Assembly: GCA_949358305.1 (NCBI GenBank)
Contig: OX442314.1
Span: forward strand, 55,191,369-55,251,368
Source of the DNA: Strigamia acuminata
Lineage: Eukaryota; Arthropoda; Chilopoda; Geophilomorpha; Linotaeniidae
Length of the DNA: 60,000 nt
Direction: 5' to 3'
The position numbers and the translations under genes were made by a program. Each line of letters begins with the position of its first letter. Position 1 is the stretch's first letter. Below are positions 1 to 7,816 of this stretch, one piece after another. The notes under the pieces are model-generated. The model made no database searches, had not been told where the DNA came from, and saw only the letters and a program-made list of their open reading frames with translations.

Positions 1-651
1 CGTTTTTTAAATTTCGGGCCATGCGCACTTTAGCGGTATCCAAACGACCGGTCACAACGTGGGTCGTCGGCTTCTCCTCGGGAAACGCAACCACTTTGTT
101 CTTTATACTGGCACCCAGTGACTGTGCCAACGTCCAAATTTTCTGCATTTCAGTCGGCAAGATGCCACTAAACACCACATTAACAGATTTCAAAACACTT
201 GCCCGTGCACGCTGAACTAATTCCTTCACGTCAGGAAAGACGCGGCCATTTTTCATTTTCATCTCGTCGTACATTTTGTAAAACTGCCCATGCACACCAC
301 GCAGTTTTCCCTCCAAATAGACCAAATGGTCGTCCTTGTCCCGCTTGTGTAATTCAAGTAAACAATCCTTCATTTTTTCTCCTTCATGCTCCTCATAAAC
401 GACGTCCGTAAAAAATATGTACGGTTTCACCGGCACCAAATTCGGCGCGTTGTTCCACGCGTCGGCTTGGTCGTCGATCATGCACACCATGGAATCTCCG
501 TTGGGAAAGAACTGTTTCAAATTAACGTTTTTCGAGTATGGGTCGATGAATTTTTCTCGGGTTAAAATGCGGCTCGAAAAGAGAGTGCCGTCCGGGTCGA
601 GCAGACCCGCTATCTGGTTCGTGTACGGGCGATCCGAGTACGTCCAGATGT
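1..651 (-). CDS. fcp1: FCP1-type CTD phosphatase, distal part (FCPH end plus BRCT), runs off window
   Basis: Reading the minus strand from 651 to 1 gives one uninterrupted frame of about 217 codons with no stop, continuing beyond the window. It begins IWTYSDRPYTNQIAGLLDPDG, then shows the FCP1-homology signature GDSMVCMIDDQADAWNNAPN followed by the K-P-Y-I-F-F strand. The last 70 or so residues look like a BRCT domain: a VFSGILP start, a central LGASI, then a THVVTGR strand. FCP1 family proteins dephosphorylate the heptad tail of RNA polymerase II in the nucleus, and the FCPH-BRCT order is diagnostic of FCP1 as opposed to small SCP phosphatases. The preceding coding part lies at 2312-2630. 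The two parts rejoin in frame (ATC then TGG) if the element at 652-2311 and one 6-bp duplication are removed. The plus-strand open frames over this region are shadows. Confidence 0.85.
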
Positions 652-849
652 ATACTTTCAGATCTCGGGATCTCGGGATCTCGGTCTCGGCGATCTCGGG
701 CCTTTTTCGGTTCGAGATCTCGGTCTCGGTCTCGTAGATTTCAGCACGAGATGAAATACGAGATATGATAAAAAACGTACAATTAACATTACAAGTCGAA
801 ACGTTAATTGTACGATTTTGTACGATTTTCGGCCCCAATTATACGATCG

Positions 850-1193
850 AATGCGGCCGATTTTCGGCCGCGTTTGTTCCATCTACCGCGGCCGAAGCTC
901 GGCAGCCATTGAACAATCGAATGCAGCCGATTTTCGGCTGCATTTGTTCCATCTAATGCGGCCGAAGCTCGGCTGCAATTGAACGATGGAATGCGGCCGA
1001 AGCTCGGCCGTATTTGTTCGATCTAATGCGGCCGAAGCTCGGCTGTAATTGTACGGTCGAATGCGGCCGATTTCCGGCCGTATTTGTTCGATCTAATGCG
1101 GCCGAAGCTCGGCCGCAATTGTACGGTCGAAGGCGGCCGATTTTCGGCCGCATTTGTTCGATCTAATGTGGCCGGAGCTCGGCCGCAATTATA
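850..1193. repeat. 70-bp tandem repeat of paired GGCCG hairpins
   Basis: Units begin at 850, 920, 990, 1060 and 1130, an exact 70-bp period, and the fifth is cut by the hAT MITE. Most units contain two short inverted repeats, of the form GCGGCCG-ATTTT-CGGCCGC and GCGGCCGA-AGC-TCGGCCGC, separated by ATTTGTTCGATCTAAT and AATTGTACGGTCGAA spacers. In unit 2 the first hairpin changes to GCAGCCG...CGGCTGC, so both arms changed together. A divergent relative of the motif lies in the MITE at 44886-45511. Confidence 0.85.
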
Positions 1194-2192
1194 CAGTGTT
1201 GTATCAAACGAGAACTAATAGTTCGCGTTCGCGAACTTAGTTCGTAGTTCGCGAACTACGAACGCGAACTAGTTCCCCGTTTTGAAAGAACGTGAAAAAC
1301 GAACAAAGTTCGTTTTTTTGACGCGAACTACGTTCTAGTTCAGTTCTAGTTCGTTCACCGGACGTTTTATGTCACAGCCAATCATTGACGATTTCTTTTC
1401 TATTGTTTTGGCGGATTTGGCGGATTTGCAACAATAGTTTTCCATTCAATTCCCTTTCGTAATCGTGTTTTCCGAGATCTTTTATCGCACTAATATGGAA
1501 GCTGAAGCTGTGGAGTTAACCGAAATTCGTAAGAAACCAGTGTTGTCTGAATGGTTTGAGTGATTAACACTTCGTAAATATTTACATGGTAGAAGACTTC
1601 CGGATTGTTATAGAAAAGATTCCATTAAAAAAAAATGGTTTCGAGTAAATTTTCTAGTAAAATTCCAACAAAAAACTTGCACGACAAAATCCATTGAAAA
1701 AGAGAGATAGAATTATCAATTACACGTCAAAATGTGCACGAAAATTTGGATCCAGGATCGCGATACCGTTGGAAAATAATAAAATAAAAGAATGAACCAA
1801 TCAAACGCGTGTTAAACGTATTAACGACGTCGACAATACATTCTAGTTGTATTTAACGACTGTTTACATGCAAATCAAATCATTAATTCTTTCAATCATT
1901 CGACATGCCGTACAGGAAATCAACAACCAGTCTTGAGGAATTATGTTTGCTTACAATCATTACTAATTTCGATTCAAATTTTTATTTACACCAGGTTCAA
2001 ATAAAAATTTGAATTCGTAAAAAAATATTTGTAAAATGAACTGAACTAGAACTGAACTAGAACTGAACTAGAACTTAGTTCACTTGGAGTTTTTGGGGGT
2101 GAACGGGAACTAGAACTAGTTCCCTAAATTGAAAACGGTGATGAACGCGAACTAGAACTAGTTCGCGATTTAGTGAACGAGATACAACACTG
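1194..2192. mobile_element. hAT-type MITE nested in the outer element
   Basis: Perfect 12-bp terminal inverted repeats, CAGTGTTGTATC at 1194-1205 and GATACAACACTG at 2181-2192. They are bounded by a perfect 8-bp target duplication CAATTATA (1186-1193 and 2193-2200). The 8-bp duplication and CAG-starting ends are hallmarks of hAT. Subterminal regions are dense in GAACTAGTTC and TTCGCGAAC palindromes (1210-1345 and 2040-2175), as expected for transposase-binding clusters. No ORF of note is inside. The duplicated site is part of the AATTGTACG/AATTATA spacer of the 70-bp repeat, so this insertion came after the repeat formed. Confidence 0.9.
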
Positions 2193-2311
2193 CAATTATA
2201 TGATCAAATCTCGTTTTCGGTCTCGGTCTCGTACGAGATCTCGTCTCGGACTGTCGGATCTCGTCTCGGAAACCCGAGATTTTGAAAATAACGAGATGCT
2301 GAAAGTATAGT

Positions 2312-2630
2312 AGATGTGCATTTTGAACAACGCGCTCATCCTTTTCAAGAACGCTCTCGTTCCGGGTCGCACTCTGGTGTGGTACCACGAACCGCCCGCC
2401 TGGAAGCGATGCACGTCGGCAACACCGGGTGGGATGTTTGCCGGAGTCGTGTCTATCAACGTTTGGTCGAGATCGACTAATAACACTAATTTTCTTGCAG
2501 TTAAGAGATTAAATGGGATATTGTTTGGAGTGGGTATTGGGTTTGAATGATGCTTGTTATTGTTATCAAGATGGCTACCGTGATCCCATTTGACAAGTTT
2601 TGCACCGGGTCTGATGTTTCTAAGTGCCAT
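2312..2630 (-). CDS. fcp1: FCP1-type CTD phosphatase, N-terminal part with catalytic DxDxT
   Basis: Start taken at the ATG complementary to 2628-2630 (MALRNIRPG), because the upstream extension of the frame is hydrophobic, AT-rich and unlike the family. It gives about 106 residues up to the insertion. The strand LVLLVDLDQTLIDTT carries the DxDxT nucleophile motif (D53-x-D55-x-T57), followed by a spacer and a W-Y-H-T-R-V-R-P-G-T-R segment typical of FCP1. It ends at MHI, exactly where FCP1 proteins continue into T-Y/F-x-x-R-x-Y. That continuation is found at 1-651. The protein has a very short N-terminus compared with vertebrate FCP1. In this haplotype the reading frame runs from MHI into transposon sequence and stops, so the gene is disrupted unless the insert is spliced out. 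Identification is firm; functional status is not. Confidence 0.85.
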
Positions 2631-3321
2631 TATAAGAAAAGAATTATTAAAAATCACGGAAAAAATGCAGTGGATGATATAATTGTGTATAGTAAAATAA
2701 GATACGATCAAGTTTAAGTATTGTTTAAATATTTTTAAGTTCTGAGCGCACGCTGTTAAAGTCAACGACAGAATGATCGTTTTCGTTCAAACACTGTTTA
2801 TATACAGGGTGACTTCCGGCGAACGTGTAGCGAACGTTCGCGATGGGCTTCTGGGAACGTATGGCAAACGTTTCTGGTGGACTTCCGGAAACGTATACGC
2901 ATGCGTCAAAAACTCAAAATGTCGAAAATGAAATTCACTAACTTTTGGGTCGAGGTGGATTTTCCATTTTAATTAAATAAAACAAAACAAAAAAGAGTTG
3001 ATGGAATCATGAAAATATTATGCCGGTTGTAATTAATTTGGCCGATAGATGGCGCAGTTGTGCCTGTGCGAATATGAAACGTTTTATCACCGCTTCAATA
3101 ACTTAACAAGCGCTCGACCATTACCAGTCCGGAGATTCAAACAGAAATTACAATAAACTTGTTCTCAACCAAAAAAGACCAGATTCTCCTATAAAGCACA
3201 AGAATTTGTTTTTAAGCGCTCTGAAGAACCTGTGGGCACCATTAGTACAGTAATTGGTGATCCAAGCGCGCCCGGCACTTCGGCCGATATTGTTATAACA
3301 CCATAAAACAAGAAGTAATTT
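2631..3321. other. Upstream flank of FCP1, no gene recognised
   Basis: Holds the 5' flank of FCP1 (minus strand), so its promoter should be here, but I can point to no specific element. A cluster of GAACGT/AAACGT motifs and two copies of GACTTCCGG lie at 2805-2900. A TATACAGGGTG motif at 2800 recurs at 3588, marking transposon-derived DNA. Nothing coding is supported. Confidence 0.5.
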
Positions 3322-3530
3322 GTGACCAGCTGTCCCAGCAGGCTGATCACTCCCCTGCAGCACAGGGCGTCTCGTGCAGCTCTCGCGCCACTCGTGTCTC
3401 TCGTGCGCAGCCTGTTGCGGTCCCCTGCACCAGGTGGAGCTGCGGGCCATTGGTTCGGCCAATTGGGACCCGGAAGTGCCCCTTCCGGAAGTTGTTAGCC
3501 CCGCAGAAGGCAGAAGAGTTGTCTTGCGGT
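3322..3530 (+). mobile_element. Fragment of a solo-LTR-like repeat
   Basis: This segment (TGTGACCAGCTG... to GCAGAAGAGTTG) matches in inverted orientation the repeat at 53515-54159. The match includes the shared strings CAGCCTGTTGCGGTCC, GGTGGAGCTGCGGGCC and CCTTCCGGAAGT. It covers only the first third of that repeat, so it is a truncated copy. Identification as LTR-derived is inference. Confidence 0.5.
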
Positions 3531-3762
3531 TTATTGATCACTCGATATTTAATGGTAATGTCACCTTACATTGTGGGAAGCTAATATACAGGGTGTTTCG
3601 TTTAAGATGCCCAGTCAATTTCCAAAATAAGTATATGCTTTTTTAAAAAACCAAGCAGACTATCCTGTAGCAAAGTAGGGATGACGAATCCAATGGTGTA
3701 ATCAAATTTTATGCCACACATGCAACAATGCACTTTTTGTTTGCTAACTCGTTAACTGGTTG
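3531..3762. repeat. Dispersed TTATTGATCACTCGAT module and flank
   Basis: A module starting TTTATTGATCACTCGAT and containing GTAATGTCACCTTACATTG recurs with small changes near 18205, 24598, 46052 and 54750. In several copies it follows a T-rich tract, so it is probably one end of a dispersed element. The rest of the stretch up to the element 1 target site shows no gene. Confidence 0.5.
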
Positions 3763-3766
3763 AGAT

Positions 3767-4584
3767 TGTGGTGACCCCGCGGGTGGTCGTCCCTCCAGTG
3801 GACGCCATCCGCATGAGTCACTAGGAAAGGTCAGTTCCCTCGCGTTGGCTCCGCCTTCCCCCCCTGGGAAGCGCGTGCCCCGAGGGGGTGAGGTGATGCG
3901 TGGACGGCCCCCATTGGCCGAGCCAGGCCCCTCACCCTGGCCTATATCAGGTAGAGTTTCGCGCCCTACAAGCAGAACTTACAAAAACGACACCAAGAAC
4001 ACAGCAACTACCTCACCGTCAGGCCAACTCCACCAAAAGTTAGGATTGACCGAGGACCGCTGATTCCAGTGCAACTGTAACTCTCACGAATTTACACTGT
4101 GTGTTATTTCCCCGCGAAAGCAGGAAAATAACCCTTGTGGATTCACACGAAATAATCGACCCACGATTATTTCCATTGCGAAGTGTCCGAGCGCCCTGTA
4201 AGAAACTCCCCGTTTCTGGACGGAGCCTTGCGACGCTAAAAACCAACCCTAGACAACAGGCACGGATAGAAGACTCGAAAGAGCATTCCACCGCGTCCGT
4301 GAACGACGAATCCGTGACGAATTAACGACAACTCGAGACGCCGCCTTTGTTCCGCCGACCACGCGGAACCGACGACGCCATCTTGAGAAATCCTTTGTTC
4401 GACTCTGACCAAGTCGACTCTAGTTTTATACTGAGTGTATTTTAAGGCTTACGCCTATTGAATAAACCAATTTGTTCATTTAAATATACTTAGTATTCTT
4501 TTGGGTAATTTACATATTTAGTAGAATCACAGGTAAAGTAATACACGTTAGCTCATTAAACCTATCACCAGGTAGGACGCGACA
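3767..4584 (+). repeat. 5' LTR of element 1
   Basis: 818 bp, TG...CA. Contains a TATA-like CCTATATCAG at 3940-3949, within the GC-rich promoter half, and an AATAAA poly(A) signal at 4461-4466. Two strong inverted repeats lie between them: GTTATTTCC...GGAAAATAAC (4103-4132) and a perfect 10-bp stem GAAATAATCG/CGATTATTTC (4149-4173). Short open frames seen here recur in the 3' LTR and are not genes. Confidence 0.95.
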
Positions 4585-4586
4585 CG

Positions 4587-4604
4587 TGGGGGCCCGTCCG
4601 GGAT
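4587..4604 (+). other. Primer-binding site, tRNA-Pro type
   Basis: TGGGGGCCCGTCCGGGAT starts 2 nt after the LTR. It differs at one position from the tRNA-Pro primer site of murine leukaemia-type retroviruses (T for C at position 8). The same 18 nt occurs in element 2. A host tRNA-Pro ending in the exact complement is predicted. Confidence 0.8.
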
Positions 4605-4679
4605 TTAGAAATAAATCTCAACTGAACTTGTGATCTCTCATTCAATATAATAACCCAAATCGAAGAATTACTCAAAGAA

Positions 4680-7600
4680 ATGTCAGACCAAGATGAACAA
4701 TCCGCGTCTGATAATGAGCGACCTACGCTCGAAAAGGGAAAACGGACCTCCGACTATAACTTAAGGTCGGGCGGCCCAGTCCCCGAACAATCCGCGAAGG
4801 CGAAAGCCCGAGCGAATCGGAGGAAAGCAAAGGCGCAGAAAGAGGAAACAGCTGCTTCGCTCGAGGCCCTAACCGAGCCCGAGCGAGAGCCGCCCTCCTC
4901 AGATATGCCCTTTGTCGAAGACACCGATACGGAAGTCCTAGAAAATCAAGAAGAAATTCGCGATACAACAACAGGACGAGTGCCGATACTGGTAGCCGAG
5001 GAGAAGACGGAAACTCCGAGGCGAACAACCACAGTCGACAACAACCCATCACCAGCACAAAGCCACCATTCGGCCCCCCTAAATGAAACTCCGGCGAGAA
5101 ACACGAGCGGGACCCCGATGGCCTCCCGTGCCTCGGCGAGACCTGCCCCTGTTTCCCCCGAGGTAGCCCATTTAATTCACCTATCGCAACAGGCAGCCCG
5201 ACTGAAAGCAGTAACCGATATTCCACCGGGAACGTCAGTTTGGGACTCGATTACTATACTCACTAAAGCGATTTGCGCAGCACAGGCCCCGACGCCAGTC
5301 GCAAGACCAGCGGCGGAGACGCCTGTAGCGCAAGAAACGCCGAGTGACGTAGGTAACTTCGTGCCCGATCCTCACAAAGCCCTTCACGAATCTCGGGAGA
5401 AAGCCCGAGAAGAATCGAGGCAGGAAACGATAAATCGTCAGCGTAGAGTGAGCGCTGAAAGGAGAGAACTTTGGAACGAGGAAGAGGAACGACTACAGCG
5501 GGAAAAAAGAACCATGGAGAGAACGGAAGAAATGGTGCAAGAAATAAGAGAAGAGCAGGAAGCAAAAATACGAAGAGAATGGAATAATACCGTAGAAGGA
5601 AGGCACAGAGAGGCCCAAGACTACGAAGACCAATTCCGAGCCCTCCTAGCCCAACGAAAAGCCGAGAAATTGCAGAAACTAAGAGAAGAAGCTCTGCGGC
5701 AACACCAGAAGTGGGAAGAGCAATACCACGAAAGGATGAAAGCCGCAAGAGCAAGGAGAGAAAAGGAGCAACTTCTTGAACAGCACGAAGAATGGGAGCG
5801 GTACAGATGGACCGACGAGTACCAAGCTAAGAAAAAAGCGATAATTGACGAGCAAAAACGATGGGAAGCCGAAAACTGGGAAAAGGAAGCGGAGAAATTC
5901 CAAAGAGAGTACGAGCAGGACGTTTCAGAGAGGAATAAAAAGGAGGATCCAAAGACGGACAAAGAGCCCACCGGTGGCTCCGAAGCCGAAACAAAAAAGA
6001 GGAAGTCGCAGGATGACGACCAACCGGATAAAAAATCCAGAAACCGTAACCCCTCGAAACGATCCGAAAGAAGCGCCGCAATCGACGCGTTGCTTAACAA
6101 AAAGAACGCGAATAAGGACCGCGAGCGCCCAGGAAGCGAAGAGAATAAATGGTATTCTTTTTGCGGGAGCAGCGACGAAAAGGAGCCGCCGCCCTCCGGA
6201 GGCTCGAAGAAATCACGGGATGGCGAAGAAGTCCCCCCGAAGGGACCAAGAGATCACCCACAAGGCGACCCTTCCGACCCCTCTGATTCATCGGACGACG
6301 ACGACCAAAGTCGACCGTCATCCGGACCGCACCGAGAGAGCCGCGGCAGCAACCAGCACCATTCGGACCGACCGAATGCCTCCAACCGATCTTCGCACAG
6401 CTCTCGCCCTTCCATGCAGGAGGGGAATTTCCAGGACTCTGCCGGCCGACAATATACAATGGCTGAACTGGGTCGTGCCTTGTTGAACTCTTTCCGAAAG
6501 GAAGGAATCGACTTGGGCCACCCCGGAGATGAACATAACCGCGCCGGTGAAAGGGTCAAACGCAAATATGGCGTGCGTAACGAGCCAGCGGCCGAAGCCA
6601 CGGGCAACATCCGCTGGCAGCACTACGTACAAACGCGATTCGACGGTTCGTGGAAAGCGGGAGACCGCTTCCTCGACGAAGTCATGAGAATCAAGAAAGC
6701 TACAAAGGCGACCGTCGCCGATATGCTTACGCACGGTCTAGTGGAACTAACCACTGGATCAGCCCGCGAGTGGTACCAAGGGCTGAAAAATCCGACCTGG
6801 GACGACTTTCTCGTCCGTTTCGACCTTCGATACGGCGAGACACCAGACGAGATCAGCAACAAATTGCGTGGCCTCCGTCAAGCCCCAGGTGAAACGCTCG
6901 CCGACTACGACGCCCGAGCGAAATTACTCTTCGCCCGGGCACCGTACGAAATTAACCCTGCCGGGTTTACGATGATTTTCTATGGGGGATTGTCAGCACA
7001 TTCACAACGAATATTGCTGGACATGCGTGCTCCCCGCACTGGCAACTATCGGGATGTCAGTAATTATCTCCTAACCAATACGCTGGAGATAGAACAAAGG
7101 TATTACGCCTCACTGCCACCCGAAGAAGCGGAAGCCCACGAAAAGCGACTGATAACCAGCGCCGAACGCCATAAAGCTTCCGAGAAACTAATGAGACCGA
7201 GCGAATACCTCAGCGGCATAATGAGCCTCACTGAGGCGTCTTCGGGACGGACGTTGACACCAAAAACCGGTATAACGCTCCCAAGCAACCCGATTGCTGC
7301 CCCAAAGAAAGCTCCGACGACTACAGCGATGCAGGTGACCTCGACTGACTTAGCCACCTCGGCAAAAGCAGAAGAAGCGTCACCTCCCGCGGCGGTCGCC
7401 GAGCCGACAGAGGAATCAAGCGATGAAGACGACCTGCACGAACACCTCGAAAACTTATCGACGGGGTGCGACGACCAAGGCCCGTACCTTCATCACGCGC
7501 ACCGAGCGCTAGCCATCACCCAATTCAGAGCCCACGCCCGAGCCACCAAGGAAAAAGGGGCGCCGGGCCTAAAAAGACGGTTCCCAACAGCATTCGTCCC

Positions 7601-7799
7601 GAAAAAACCGGGTTTCACACCCACGGGCGACAAAAGCAATATTAAATGCTACAGCTGTGGGGAATACGGCCATTATTCCGACAAATGCGAAAAAAAGGCC
7701 AAAGTCACTAGCGAGACACAAACTATGATGAAGATGATGGCAGAGTTAAATATCGCCCTGGCAAAAAACTGCCAAGCGCAGGCGTCGTCGAAGAAATAG
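4680..7799 (+). CDS. gag: Gag polyprotein of element 1
   Basis: 1039 residues, first ATG after the primer site. Residues 1-220 are acidic and Pro/Ser-rich. Residues about 230-430 are an extremely Glu/Arg/Lys/Gln-rich helical region, probably a long coiled coil. Residues about 430-620 are disordered with Ser/Asp runs. The capsid-like region (about 644-810) starts IRWQHYVQTRFDGSW and has the W-x2-F and L-R-x-A-P-G-E-T pattern of retrotransposon Gag. It ends with one CCHC zinc knuckle, CYSCGEYGHYSDKC, at about 990-1003. Gag assembles the cytoplasmic particle and packages RNA. It is about twice the usual length for Ty3 Gag because of the N-terminal half. A short YNLRSG motif sits near residue 25; similar NLRxRK motifs end both Pol proteins of this lineage. 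Its 3' end carries the frameshift signal into pol. Confidence 0.9.
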   Translation: MSDQDEQSASDNERPTLEKGKRTSDYNLRSGGPVPEQSAKAKARANRRKAKAQKEETAASLEALTEPEREPPSSDMPFVEDTDTEVLENQEEIRDTTTGRVPILVAEEKTETPRRTTTVDNNPSPAQSHHSAPLNETPARNTSGTPMASRASARPAPVSPEVAHLIHLSQQAARLKAVTDIPPGTSVWDSITILTKAICAAQAPTPVARPAAETPVAQETPSDVGNFVPDPHKALHESREKAREESRQETINRQRRVSAERRELWNEEEERLQREKRTMERTEEMVQEIREEQEAKIRREWNNTVEGRHREAQDYEDQFRALLAQRKAEKLQKLREEALRQHQKWEEQYHERMKAARARREKEQLLEQHEEWERYRWTDEYQAKKKAIIDEQKRWEAENWEKEAEKFQREYEQDVSERNKKEDPKTDKEPTGGSEAETKKRKSQDDDQPDKKSRNRNPSKRSERSAAIDALLNKKNANKDRERPGSEENKWYSFCGSSDEKEPPPSGGSKKSRDGEEVPPKGPRDHPQGDPSDPSDSSDDDDQSRPSSGPHRESRGSNQHHSDRPNASNRSSHSSRPSMQEGNFQDSAGRQYTMAELGRALLNSFRKEGIDLGHPGDEHNRAGERVKRKYGVRNEPAAEATGNIRWQHYVQTRFDGSWKAGDRFLDEVMRIKKATKATVADMLTHGLVELTTGSAREWYQGLKNPTWDDFLVRFDLRYGETPDEISNKLRGLRQAPGETLADYDARAKLLFARAPYEINPAGFTMIFYGGLSAHSQRILLDMRAPRTGNYRDVSNYLLTNTLEIEQRYYASLPPEEAEAHEKRLITSAERHKASEKLMRPSEYLSGIMSLTEASSGRTLTPKTGITLPSNPIAAPKKAPTTTAMQVTSTDLATSAKAEEASPPAAVAEPTEESSDEDDLHEHLENLSTGCDDQGPYLHHAHRALAITQFRAHARATKEKGAPGLKRRFPTAFVPKKPGFTPTGDKSNIKCYSCGEYGHYSDKCEKKAKVTSETQTMMKMMAELNIALAKNCQAQASSKK

Positions 7800-7816
7800 A
7801 ATCGACTTCGTCTGCG
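7763..7816 (+). promoter_or_regulatory. Programmed -1 ribosomal frameshift signal, gag to pol
   Basis: The heptamer A AAA AAC is at 7763-7769, in the correct zero-frame phase (gcA AAA AAC). A 7-nt spacer follows. Then comes a stem-loop: CGCAG (7777-7781) pairs with CTGCG (7812-7816), and CGAAG (7789-7793) pairs with CTTCG (7806-7810), with an internal bulge. The gag stop codon (7797-7799) lies in the loop. The pol frame is -1 relative to gag and is open through this point, so no other mechanism is needed. Confidence 0.8.

Larger units (their letters stand above)
652..2311. mobile_element. Non-autonomous DNA transposon inserted in FCP1 coding sequence (outer element)
   Basis: Flanked by a 6-bp direct duplication AGATGT (646-651 and 2312-2317). 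The ends are inverted: ATACTTTCAG at the left and CTGAAAGTAT(AGT) at the right. Both subterminal regions are built of degenerate GAGATCTCGG/TCTCGG repeats (660-740 and 2205-2280). No coding capacity is visible. The interior holds the 70-bp tandem array (850-1193) and a nested hAT MITE (1194-2192); without the latter the element is about 660 bp. The 6-bp duplication does not fit hAT (8), mariner (TA) or piggyBac (TTAA), so the superfamily is unassigned. Removing the element and one duplication copy restores the FCP1 frame, which supports the boundaries. Confidence 0.75.

Noticed and set aside
199-737. Plus-strand open frames over the left edge
   Set aside because: They overlap the minus-strand FCP1 frame, which has clear FCPH and BRCT motifs; they carry no domain.
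850-1193. CRISPR-like array
   Set aside because: Whole 70-bp units repeat, including spacers, inside a eukaryotic transposon; there are no unique spacers or cas genes.
652-2311. Ordinary spliceosomal intron of FCP1
   Set aside because: No GT donor at the 5' junction or in-frame AG at the 3' junction could be placed; the 6-bp duplication and inverted ends favour a transposon. Not fully excluded.
4040-4325. Short open frames on both strands repeated at 16101-16386
   Set aside because: Identical copies lie in the two LTRs of element 1; they reflect LTR duplication, not genes.
4723-7357. Many 70-210-codon frames in other frames of gag, element 1
   Set aside because: Shadows created by biased, GC-rich coding sequence; compositions are Arg/Ser/Leu-rich without motifs.
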